From Streptomyces sp. NBC_01210 (lineage in GTDB: Bacteria; Actinomycetota; Actinomycetes; Streptomycetales; Streptomycetaceae): a stretch of 64,000 bases of DNA. Made by a program: the position numbers and the translations under genes. Of the stretch, positions 8,810 through 16,109 are shown piece after piece. The stretch is taken from NCBI RefSeq assembly GCF_036010325.1, contig NZ_CP108549.1:5270001-5334000 (forward strand), given 5' to 3'. Numbering within the stretch: position 1 is the stretch's first letter; each line of letters starts with the position of its first letter. The notes beneath the pieces were generated by a model. It had not been told where the DNA came from. It did no database searches and saw only the letters and a list, made by a program, of their open reading frames with translations.

Positions 8810-9438
8810 TGACTCGTGCGGAGCGCCAGGGAGTGGCGATGCTCGCGGCATCCGCCGTTCTCTCCGTGATCGGCGTGATCCTCCTCTGGCCTGACCTGAG
8901 CCCCAACCCCTCCGCCGCGGACGGGCCGCCGACGCCTGCTCCCACGGCGTCGGCGTCCCCGTCCGTCCGGCCGACGGTCCCCAGCGACCCGAAGCCGGCC
9001 CCCTCGTCGGCGTCCCCGACGCCGTCCGTCGCGTCCTCGCCGGACGGTGACGCACTCGCCGGCGAGGTGAGCGACGCCGCGCTGCAGCGGGCACTGGAGC
9101 AGAGCCGACGGGTATCTGTCCCACCCAACCTCGAGAAGCGACTGGTGGAGCTCGGGGGCAAGGTCCTGCTCGCCGATGTCACCGGCGAGGGCCGCAATGC
9201 CTTCCCGGAGTACTTCAGGGGCCAGCCCGCCACGGACCGCTGGCGTGACAGCCGCATCCGGGCGGGCGTCGCCGAACGCTACAAGGACCGGTCCGACGCG
9301 GTCCAGGTCCACCTCGTGTGGGCCGGCACGAGCCCGGAGGGCATACGGGACGAACGGCAGCCGACGACAGTGCTGCTGGTCAGGGATCAGGCCAGCGGCG
9401 TCTGGTTGCCACGGCCGTTCTCGGCCGGGCCGGAGTGA
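8806..9438 (+). CDS. Membrane-anchored protein of the transfer operon, unknown function
   Basis: A 210-residue protein with one N-terminal hydrophobic helix (about residues 8-26), a Pro/Ser/Ala linker (about 30-85) and a compact C-terminal domain of about 120 residues. There is no Cys lipobox, so it looks like a single-pass anchored extracellular protein. It starts at ATG 8806 inside the stop of the wall hydrolase and is the last gene of the operon. I do not recognise the domain. The layout recalls TcpC-like outer domains, but the similarity is not strong enough to call. Confidence 0.75.
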   Translation: MMTRAERQGVAMLAASAVLSVIGVILLWPDLSPNPSAADGPPTPAPTASASPSVRPTVPSDPKPAPSSASPTPSVASSPDGDALAGEVSDAALQRALEQSRRVSVPPNLEKRLVELGGKVLLADVTGEGRNAFPEYFRGQPATDRWRDSRIRAGVAERYKDRSDAVQVHLVWAGTSPEGIRDERQPTTVLLVRDQASGVWLPRPFSAGPE

Positions 9439-10048
9439 CCTCCCCCGAGGCCCAGGTGTGGGCCGTCGACATCAACGGCCGGGCCCTGCAATTGCGCAAG
9501 GACAACGACCGGCACCCAAGCCCGAGAACGTCGTTGGCATCGACTGAAGAAGTAGACGAGCGGGACCGTTTGTTTTTATTTACTCGAATCCAGTCATTCG
9601 AATCGGAAAGCCACCGCTGCACGCAATGCTCTGTATGTCGACGAGAGGTGCGTACCACCTGTGCGCCAAGGGGATCGGTGCAGGGCTCTCAACGGAAGTG
9701 ATTTTCGCCACGCCCCCGCTCCTGTTCGGTCCGCCCCCAACATCCCCGCTACCCCCAGTGCAGCACTCGTCACCGAGCGCTGGTGCGACAGGTCATTTTG
9801 TGCCGAACACTCGCATCCGATGCGCCCTCAGCCGCAACCGAATCCAACTGACTGTGACTCATATCCGGGTGTAGAACTTGAGTTGTGAGTCCAGTGGGGA
9901 TCAACGGGACTCGTTTACTCTTTGATCGACACGTGCAACCTGAGGGAGTGGGGCACGATGTGGCTGGATCCACCACGTGAGTGGGCATCAGATATGAGGG
10001 GGCATCAGAATTGATGCATACGTTGCCAGCAGCGACAGGTGTCGTCCG
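9439..10048. other. 610-base non-coding interval after the transfer operon
   Basis: No convincing gene is seen. It holds an AT-rich patch at about 9570-9605 with a T-run and the inverted repeat TCGAAT / ATTCGA (9584-9589, 9596-9601), and another inverted repeat GAGTCC / GGACTC (9887-9892, 9907-9912) about 140 bases before the XRE gene, which could be an operator. The drop in GC content marks a junction between the transfer operon and the island. Confidence 0.5.
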
Positions 10049-10528
10049 ATGACGGCCCCGTCCGGAGCCATTGCCCAGCGGCCCGCCAGGGCCAACCGAC
10101 GCGCCTGCCTCAGCTGCGGGTGCCACCTGAGCGCCTACAACGACGATGAGCTCTGCGCCGCCTGCACGCGCACGAGGGTCTCGCCTGACGAAGAACTGCC
10201 CCGGATACCCGAGCGGGTCTGGCAGGACCCCGAGGTGCGTCAGGCCCTGGCCGCCTTCGACTTCGGCCAAGTCAGCAAGCTCGTACGCCAACTGGGGTCC
10301 ATCCGGCAGGAGGATCTGGCCCAGCTCGCCGGTCTCAGCCAGGGCTTTCTGTCCATGCTCGAGTCCGGCGTCCGACGCCTCACCAGCATCGACCGGATCG
10401 TCGACTTCCTCGACGGCCTGAACGTCCCCGCCCACCTCGTGCAGATCCCGCGCCGTAGCACCATCGGACCCCCCGAGTGCGCTTCCCCGGCACTCGAACC
10501 GGACCTGCCCGGGCGACAGACTGTGTGA
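10049..10528 (+). CDS. XRE-family regulator with N-terminal zinc ribbon
   Basis: A 159-residue protein. Cys20, Cys23, Cys36 and Cys39 form a likely zinc ribbon (a fifth Cys is at 25), followed by a charged linker and a helix-turn-helix of the Cro/C1 type at about residues 78-130 (IRQEDLAQLAGLSQGFLSMLE). The last 25 residues are Pro-rich. It is probably a DNA-binding regulator, and its place directly upstream of the biosynthetic genes, in the same direction, suggests it controls them or itself. The start is ATG 10049 with a weak AGGTG-like site. It has no sensor domain that I can recognise. Confidence 0.85.
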   Translation: MTAPSGAIAQRPARANRRACLSCGCHLSAYNDDELCAACTRTRVSPDEELPRIPERVWQDPEVRQALAAFDFGQVSKLVRQLGSIRQEDLAQLAGLSQGFLSMLESGVRRLTSIDRIVDFLDGLNVPAHLVQIPRRSTIGPPECASPALEPDLPGRQTV

Positions 10529-10906
10529 TGGGTGCATGCTGGGCGCCGGTACGCCTGTGGGGCGGTCGGCGCCGAGCCGGGTGTGGAAGTTCCTGCCGAT
10601 CAGGCCAGGGACCGAACGAGGACCACATCGGATCGTCGATCGGAATTGTCTAATTCTGCCCGCTTCTCACCGCTGGGTGGAAAAAATGCCGCCGCGACTG
10701 CTCCCGAATCACCAATGTAGGCACACCGAGATGTCCATCTCATCGCGCATTCTATCGGCGAATTCACAGATTCTCGCCGGTTCAGCATCACACCTCTCGC
10801 TACGTCGCGCATTAACCCGGTTATATGCCAAGAGTCAGTACTCGCACTACACTTGACTGCGCGTCACAGAGATCGCGAGCAGGTCGACCAAGGGGCGACT
10901 TTCCAG
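10529..10906. other. 378-base low-GC interval before the biosynthetic operon
   Basis: GC content falls noticeably here. I see no long open frame consistent with Streptomyces codon use. The stretch is a likely location for the promoter of the biosynthetic operon: candidate elements are TTGACT near 10853 and an AT-rich patch TTATATG near 10820, but they are not spaced as a clear -35/-10 pair, so I do not place a promoter. Confidence 0.45.
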
Positions 10907-10993
10907 ATGACTATCCAAAACAAAATCGCCGAGCAGCTCGCGGATATCTGGGCTGCCGGGAGAGTTACCTCGTTCATACCGGATGTGCGATGA
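10907..10993 (+). CDS. Possible 28-residue peptide coupled to the aldo/keto reductase
   Basis: ATG 10907 opens a 28-codon frame (begins MTIQNKIAEQLADIW, ends FIPDVR) whose TGA overlaps the ATG of the next gene (ATGA at 10990-10993), the same junction type used between the other genes here. The upstream GGGGCGA-like bases could serve as a ribosome site. It could be a leader peptide, a small carrier or scaffold peptide, or the remnant of a longer gene. Nothing in the sequence shows a modification core (no Cys, few Ser/Thr), so I give no function. Confidence 0.4.
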   Translation: MTIQNKIAEQLADIWAAGRVTSFIPDVR

Positions 10994-11925
10994 CAGACAA
11001 TAAGCGAGACCCGCTCTCACTTCCTTTCTCTCAGGATGCCGAGACCCTGTGCATCGTTCTGGGTGGACGCTTCGGCGAGGAGCCGGAGCAGCTTTCCTTC
11101 GAGCGGCTGGAGCGTTTCTCCTCCGCCGGCGGGCAGTGGGTCGACACAGCCCACAGCTATGCGGACGGGCGCTCGGAGGAAATCATCGGAAAGTGGATGA
11201 GTACTCGTCCCGGCACGCTGCGGGTCATGGACAAGATCGGACATCCTTCGGCGGACGGTTCTCTCGATCTCACCGGCCGGAACCTCCGCAAGGAGGCCGA
11301 ACAGTCTTGCCGGCGGCTGCAGGTGCCCTCGCTCGACGTCGTGATGCTCCACAGGGACGATCCGGGGCGCACTGTGGAGGAACTGGTCGAGACACTGGTC
11401 GGTCTGGTGTCGTCAGGCCTGGCCGCACGTGTCGGGGTCTCCAACTGGCGGGCGGACCGCCTGGCGGAACTGGTTCCTCTCCTCGTAGCCGCTGGCCATG
11501 TCCCTGTGGTCAGCTATCAGTTCAGCCTCGCTGTACCGAGCCGACCCCTGTGGCCAGGAACGTTGCACGAGTGCGACGCGCTGCGCGCAGTCATCACGCA
11601 GCACGATCTGCCGCTCGTTGCCTGGGCGGGGCAGGCACGTGGATTCTTCGCCGGGGCCGGCGAGCCGGTCGGGCCCGGGGTGAGCGACCCGTTCGACACC
11701 CCGCGGAACAGGGAACGGCGGCGCCGGTGCCAGGCCGTCGCCCATGACCTCGGGGTCCGGCCCGAGACCGTCGCGCTGGCCTGGACCTTGCACCGACCGG
11801 GCGTCTGGCCAGTGATCGGGGCCCGCTCCGTGGACGAGGTGGATATTTCGATGGCCGCATCCTCGCTCACGCTCGACGAGACGGTGGTCCAGTGGCTCAA
11901 GGCGGAGGACGGAAAGCACGCGTGA
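10990..11925 (+). CDS. Aldo/keto reductase
   Basis: A 311-residue NAD(P)H-dependent oxidoreductase with a TIM-barrel fold. The catalytic tetrad is in place: Asp52 and Tyr57 (VDTAHSYADGRSE), Lys82 (MDKIG) and His121 (VVMLHRDDP). The C-terminal segment PVIGARSVDEVD matches the NADP-binding end of the family. It likely reduces a carbonyl on a sugar or cyclitol intermediate. ATG 10990 overlaps the stop of the small upstream frame, and its own stop overlaps GTG 11922 of the first glycosyltransferase, so the operon is coupled. The N-terminal 20 residues are atypical for the family (no early strand motif), so a slightly different start is possible. Confidence 0.9.
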   Translation: MTDNKRDPLSLPFSQDAETLCIVLGGRFGEEPEQLSFERLERFSSAGGQWVDTAHSYADGRSEEIIGKWMSTRPGTLRVMDKIGHPSADGSLDLTGRNLRKEAEQSCRRLQVPSLDVVMLHRDDPGRTVEELVETLVGLVSSGLAARVGVSNWRADRLAELVPLLVAAGHVPVVSYQFSLAVPSRPLWPGTLHECDALRAVITQHDLPLVAWAGQARGFFAGAGEPVGPGVSDPFDTPRNRERRRRCQAVAHDLGVRPETVALAWTLHRPGVWPVIGARSVDEVDISMAASSLTLDETVVQWLKAEDGKHA

Positions 11926-13145
11926 GCCATTCCATCGAGAACCACACCTTCCTCCCAAGAGCCGAAGGGATCGACCCCACCATGCCCCTGACGGTCCTGC
12001 ATGTTCTCGTTCCCGAGCCTCCGGGTGAAGTAGGAGGCGCAGACCTGCATGTGATTGACCTGGCCGCCCAGCAAGTGGCCGACGGGCATCGCGCGATGGT
12101 CGTGGAACGAGGCTCGACCGAATTTGCCGACCGCGTGCGTGAGACGGGATTGGATGTCGTTTCGGCCACGGGACACTCCTTCCTGAGTGCCGTTCGGCTT
12201 CTTGCACAGAAGATCACCGCGACGGACGCCGACATCATCCACGCTCACGGATATGACGCGGACTACTGGGCTGCGGCCGCTCGGATTCTGTACCCCAGGG
12301 TCTTTTCCGGGCGTCCTCTGGTCCTCACCCAGCATGGAGTGGTTGACGACACCCTCTGGCACAAGAGCAAGACCGCTCTCGACGTGCTGTGCGCCAGGAC
12401 CGCGGACGGCATCATCGCGACGGCGGAGAACCTTGTTCCCAGGATGCGGAAATGGTGTCCCCGTGGAAGCGTCGCCTACATCCCCAACGGTGTGCGGCAG
12501 CTGCCGCGGGTGCCGAAGCAGGAGGCCCGCGTATCCCTGGCGGAACGGTACGGGGTCCCGCTCGCGGGGGAGTTGATCGCCTACGTCGGGCGGCTGTCCG
12601 AGGAGAAGGCGCCGGAGCGTGTGCTGACTTTGGTGGCGCAGGCACGGGCGACGGGGCGGAAAGTCCATGCCCTCGTGGTCGGCAGTGGTCCCATGGACCA
12701 GCAACTCAAGTCACAGGCAGACGAGTTGGGCATCGCGGACGCTGTGACCTTCACCGGCATCGTGCGCGATGTGGAGACGGTGTACGGGGCCATCGATGCG
12801 TTCGTCCTGCTCTCCTGCACGGAAACGACATCACGGGTGGTCATTGAGGCCATGACGTCCGGGATCCCCGTGGTCGCGTCCGCCGTCGGGGGGATCCCTC
12901 AGCTCCTGGACTCCGGAGAGTGCGGCGTCCTGGTCCCGTCCGGTGACGAGAACGCGGCGCTCGCCGGACTGATCCGGGTTCTCGACGCTCCGGAGCCGTA
13001 CATAGAGCCTGCACGTCATCGGGCCTTGAGCTCCTTCGCAATCTCGACGATGGGCTCCGGAGTCGAGGACTTCTACTCGACCCTGCTGGCACGTCACCAG
13101 CGCGGCGTCCGGACTCGGAGCGCGACCTCCGGCACTGAGGGGTGA
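11922..13145 (+). CDS. GT4 family glycosyltransferase (MshA/BshA-like architecture)
   Basis: A GT-B fold retaining glycosyltransferase of 407 residues from GTG 11922, or 387 from ATG 11982; both have usable ribosome sites. The N-terminal Rossmann domain carries a glycine loop (GEVGGADLH), and the C-terminal domain has the EX7E nucleotide-sugar motif in ETTSRVVIE followed by PVVASAVGGIPQLL. The same plan is seen in MshA and BshA, which start mycothiol and bacillithiol synthesis by moving GlcNAc from UDP-GlcNAc to an acceptor. Donor and acceptor here are unknown. It is coupled to the reductase before it and to the second glycosyltransferase after it. Confidence 0.9.
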   Translation: MSHSIENHTFLPRAEGIDPTMPLTVLHVLVPEPPGEVGGADLHVIDLAAQQVADGHRAMVVERGSTEFADRVRETGLDVVSATGHSFLSAVRLLAQKITATDADIIHAHGYDADYWAAAARILYPRVFSGRPLVLTQHGVVDDTLWHKSKTALDVLCARTADGIIATAENLVPRMRKWCPRGSVAYIPNGVRQLPRVPKQEARVSLAERYGVPLAGELIAYVGRLSEEKAPERVLTLVAQARATGRKVHALVVGSGPMDQQLKSQADELGIADAVTFTGIVRDVETVYGAIDAFVLLSCTETTSRVVIEAMTSGIPVVASAVGGIPQLLDSGECGVLVPSGDENAALAGLIRVLDAPEPYIEPARHRALSSFAISTMGSGVEDFYSTLLARHQRGVRTRSATSGTEG

Positions 13146-13150
13146 AGGCC

Positions 13151-14323
13151 ATGCCATCACGAACGCGTCGTCTCCGGGCCCTCTACCTCACCCACCACGC
13201 ACCATGGCCCGTCACCAGTGGCGGGCGGCTCAGGGACGCCGCACTGGTGCCCCGCCTGGCGCAGGGTGCCGACCTGGAAGTGTGGGCGGTGTCCCGTCAA
13301 GGCGACGAGGACCGGGCTGCCGTCGCTGATCACGCCGACGGAACGGTCGTGCGCGTCTTCGACGACGAAAGCACGCGTCACCCCTACCCGACCCGTGATT
13401 CCTGGGTGGCTCGCCGGTCGCTGGCCCGGGCAGCGGCAGAGCAGCCCGGCTTCGACGTCGTGCACGTCGAGGGGCACTACCTGTTCCATCTGCTTCCAGA
13501 GCAGCTCGCACGGCGCAGTGTCGTGGTGGAACACAATGTCGAGTCACACCTGATCGAGCAGCGCATGGGGTTGGGAGCACAGAGCCCTCAGCTACTCCAG
13601 GACCTGGCCACCGTACGCGCCTCGGAAGAGCACGTGTGGCGGACCGCCCGGCTCGTGCTGACCTTGTCAGACGAGGACATGCGACGCGTGTCCACGCGGG
13701 TCCCGGAGGCCAGGGTCCGCCGGGGCATGAATGGCGCCGATCATGTGCCGGCGTATCCGGCCCAGCCACGAAACCACAGTGCGCTCCTGGAGACCGCTCC
13801 ACGGATCTGCTTCCTCGCCAACTTCGCGTACCTGCCGAACCAGGACGCGCTCGACTGGCTCATCCGGTCCATATTTCCGCGAATCCAGAGCTACATCCCG
13901 GGCGCCGAACTGCTGCTGGCCGGATCGGGGTCGAAAGAGGCATTGCAGAAATACGGAAGCCCCATGGGAGTGAGGGCCCTCGGCTGGATCGATGATCTCT
14001 CGGACGTCTGGTCGACCGCGGACGTCATGGTGAGCCCCCTGCGTATCGGAGGCGGCGTCAAGGTGAAGATGATCGAATCCATACGCGGGGGCTGTCTCAC
14101 CGTTGCCACGACCCTGAGTATGGAGGGGCTGCCCCGGGCGGCGGATTCGGCCGTCGTGGTCAGGGACGACCCGGACGAGTTCGTCGAGGGTGTCGTGAGT
14201 CTGTGCAAGGACGACGACTTCCGCGCGCAGCGGGCGGCGAGCCTGCATCGCGTTCAAAAGGCATTGCCCAGCTGGTCCGATGCCGCGGCAGACCTGGTCA
14301 GCCACTGGTCCACCATTCACTGA
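13151..14323 (+). CDS. Second GT4-like glycosyltransferase
   Basis: A 390-residue GT-B glycosyltransferase. The N-terminal domain has the acceptor-side glycine loop PVTSGGRLRD. The C-terminal domain has PLRIGGGVKVKMIESI, the variant donor-binding motif found in many GT4 enzymes that lack a perfect EX7E, and an ICFLANFAYLPNQDA segment typical of the group. I prefer ATG 13151, with GAGGGG eight bases upstream, over GTG 13142, which would overlap the previous stop. Two consecutive glycosyltransferases suggest a product with at least two sugar or pseudosugar units. Confidence 0.88.
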   Translation: MPSRTRRLRALYLTHHAPWPVTSGGRLRDAALVPRLAQGADLEVWAVSRQGDEDRAAVADHADGTVVRVFDDESTRHPYPTRDSWVARRSLARAAAEQPGFDVVHVEGHYLFHLLPEQLARRSVVVEHNVESHLIEQRMGLGAQSPQLLQDLATVRASEEHVWRTARLVLTLSDEDMRRVSTRVPEARVRRGMNGADHVPAYPAQPRNHSALLETAPRICFLANFAYLPNQDALDWLIRSIFPRIQSYIPGAELLLAGSGSKEALQKYGSPMGVRALGWIDDLSDVWSTADVMVSPLRIGGGVKVKMIESIRGGCLTVATTLSMEGLPRAADSAVVVRDDPDEFVEGVVSLCKDDDFRAQRAASLHRVQKALPSWSDAAADLVSHWSTIH

Positions 14324-14341
14324 GCCAACAGGAGCACGTTC

Positions 14342-15574
14342 ATGACCAGCAGTGCCTATACCGTCCCCTATCTCCCGACCGGCAGTGTGTACGGCCCGGC
14401 GGAAATGGATGCCCTCACCCGCTTGCTCCAATCCGGTGCCAAGCTGTCCTGCGGGCCGGAGCGTGACGCCTTTGAGCAGGAATTTGCGGCGTACGCCGGA
14501 GTGGATCACGCACTCTCGCTCACCAATGCCACCATTGCCCTGGAGCTGGCTACTTATCTGCTCGACCTCCAGCCCGGGGACGAGGTCATAGCGGCGACCC
14601 AGACCTATCAGGCGAACGTCACGCCTCTGCTCGCGCTGCCGGTCAAGGTTCGTTTCTGCGATATCGACCCCAACAGTCTCAATATTTCTCCGGACGCTCT
14701 TGCCGGCCTCGTCAACGACCGCACGAAGGCCATATACCTGGTCCATCACGGCGGCATGCCGGCCGACATGGAGCCGATTCTGAAGATCGCCGCCGAGAAC
14801 AATCTGACGATTGTGGAGGACTGTGCTCACGCGCTGGGCACCAAGTACCACGGGCGGACCCCCGGCACCTTCGGTCACCTCGGATGCTGGAGTTTTCAGT
14901 CGTACAAGAACATCTCCACTCTTGGTGAGGGCGGAATGCTCACCCTGTCCAACCCCGAGTGGGCCGAGCGAGTCGGCCGTGTGCGCTCGATCGAACCGGA
15001 TGCCCGCTTCACCTCGCGTGCGCAACTCGCCCTCGGTGACTACACGCTGCCTGCCGACGGGATCGAGCGGCACGAGAAGAACTCCTATGCGGAAGACTGC
15101 GTCGAACTTCGTCATCCCGGCACGAACTCGACGCTGAGTGAACCGGCCGCCGCCGTGGGGCGCGTCCAACTTCGCAATCTCGACGCGTTCGTCGCACGTC
15201 GGCGCGCGATCGCTGAGCGCCTGGACGCAGGTCTGAAGGAGATCCCGGGGATCCGTGTGCAGACCAGGGAAGCCGGGATCGAGAGCTCCCACCACCTCTA
15301 CACGTGCTTCCTCGATTCCAGCACGGGGATAGACCGGGACGCCTTCATCAAGCGGCTCGACGAGCAGGGGATTCACATCCAGCTCCGGTACTTCCCCATC
15401 CATCTGCTGCCCGAGTGGCGGCAGCGCGGGAACGGCCTTGGCGAGTGCCCGGTCGCCGAACGCATCTGGTTCCATGAGCAGATCAATCTGCCCATCTATC
15501 CCCAACTCGAGGACTGGCAGGTCGATTTCATGGTCGAGACTGTGGCCCGGACCATGGGCGACTTCTCTCGGTGA
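14342..15574 (+). CDS. DegT/DnrJ/EryC1/StrS-family PLP aminotransferase
   Basis: A 410-residue PLP enzyme of the sugar aminotransferase family. The PLP Schiff-base lysine is Lys189 in SYKNISTLGEGGM, Asp160 in EDCAHA is placed to hold the pyridine nitrogen, and the C-terminal half carries the RYFPIHLLPEW segment typical of the family. Such enzymes convert keto-sugars or keto-cyclitols to amino sugars using Gln, Glu or Asp as donor. The aldo/keto reductase and glycosyltransferases beside it fit a deoxy- or amino-sugar pathway. The ribosome site is CAGGAG nine bases before ATG 14342, and its stop overlaps the start of the broken PIG-L gene. Confidence 0.93.
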   Translation: MTSSAYTVPYLPTGSVYGPAEMDALTRLLQSGAKLSCGPERDAFEQEFAAYAGVDHALSLTNATIALELATYLLDLQPGDEVIAATQTYQANVTPLLALPVKVRFCDIDPNSLNISPDALAGLVNDRTKAIYLVHHGGMPADMEPILKIAAENNLTIVEDCAHALGTKYHGRTPGTFGHLGCWSFQSYKNISTLGEGGMLTLSNPEWAERVGRVRSIEPDARFTSRAQLALGDYTLPADGIERHEKNSYAEDCVELRHPGTNSTLSEPAAAVGRVQLRNLDAFVARRRAIAERLDAGLKEIPGIRVQTREAGIESSHHLYTCFLDSSTGIDRDAFIKRLDEQGIHIQLRYFPIHLLPEWRQRGNGLGECPVAERIWFHEQINLPIYPQLEDWQVDFMVETVARTMGDFSR

Positions 15575-16109
15575 CCGAGACGGAGGTGTCGGGGGATGCG
15601 GCGGTACTCGCGGTATCGCCGCACCCTGACGACGCGGTCATGGCAGAGGCCCAACACTCGCCGCCCACGCCGAGTCCCCTGCGCCCTTTTGGCGACGCAT
15701 GGCTGCTGCCCGCTCCACGTTCCACGTTTGCCCCGGATCTCCCGGACGCGACGGAACTCGAGAACGTCATTGCTGACCGTCCCGCGTCCCTGATCCGCAG
15801 AGACCGCCCGGCGGAGCTCTGGACGGGGCAGCTGTCGGCGAGCACATCGATCACCGTCTGATGAGAAGGGCGACCGACAAGGCCTGTCAGGGATCCGGCT
15901 CGGGGCTGCGCCTTTGGGAGGGGCTGCCGCACCACCTGGGCACCGACAGGCCGGTACTCAGTCACCCACCCTGGGCGATGGCCCGCGCCGACGCCTCGTA
16001 CAGGGAGAAGAACAGGGACTACGGCGTGCAGGAGCTTCTCCGGGACGTGAAGCGGACGCGTGATTCGACAACGCGACCAAGGAAATCGATTTCAAAGGGG
16101 TACGCATGA
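15571..16109 (+). pseudogene. Broken PIG-L family deacetylase
   Basis: The first frame (GTG 15571, GTGA overlap with the aminotransferase) begins like a LmbE/PIG-L deacetylase with AVSPHPDDAVM, the metal-binding HPDD motif. It then loses similarity and ends at 15861. The second conserved motif, AAVGEHIDHRLMRRAT, is in another frame from about 15822 and continues as WEGLPHH and YREKNRDYGVQELL to the stop at 16109. So there is at least one frameshift near 15835, and the middle is too short by perhaps 60-100 codons. An intact paralog with the same two motifs lies at 22243-23094. The old C-terminus still overlaps the next gene (ATGA), showing this was once a working operon member. Confidence 0.72.

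Noticed and set aside
9580..9605. TCGAATCC-like T-loop sequence as a tRNA or an attachment site remnant
   Set aside because: No acceptor stem, D-arm or anticodon arm can be built around it; the inverted repeat TCGAAT/ATTCGA explains the pattern.
1..10000. TraB/FtsK-type transfer gene or integrase
   Set aside because: No FtsK-like ATPase, tyrosine or serine recombinase was found among the frames; the system here is of the VirB4 type.
10853..10880. TTGACT as a -35 for the island operon
   Set aside because: No acceptable -10 lies 16-19 bases downstream.
13667..15505. 612-codon open frame on the minus strand
   Set aside because: It is the shadow of the second glycosyltransferase and aminotransferase genes; high GC keeps antisense frames open and its translation is low complexity without domains.
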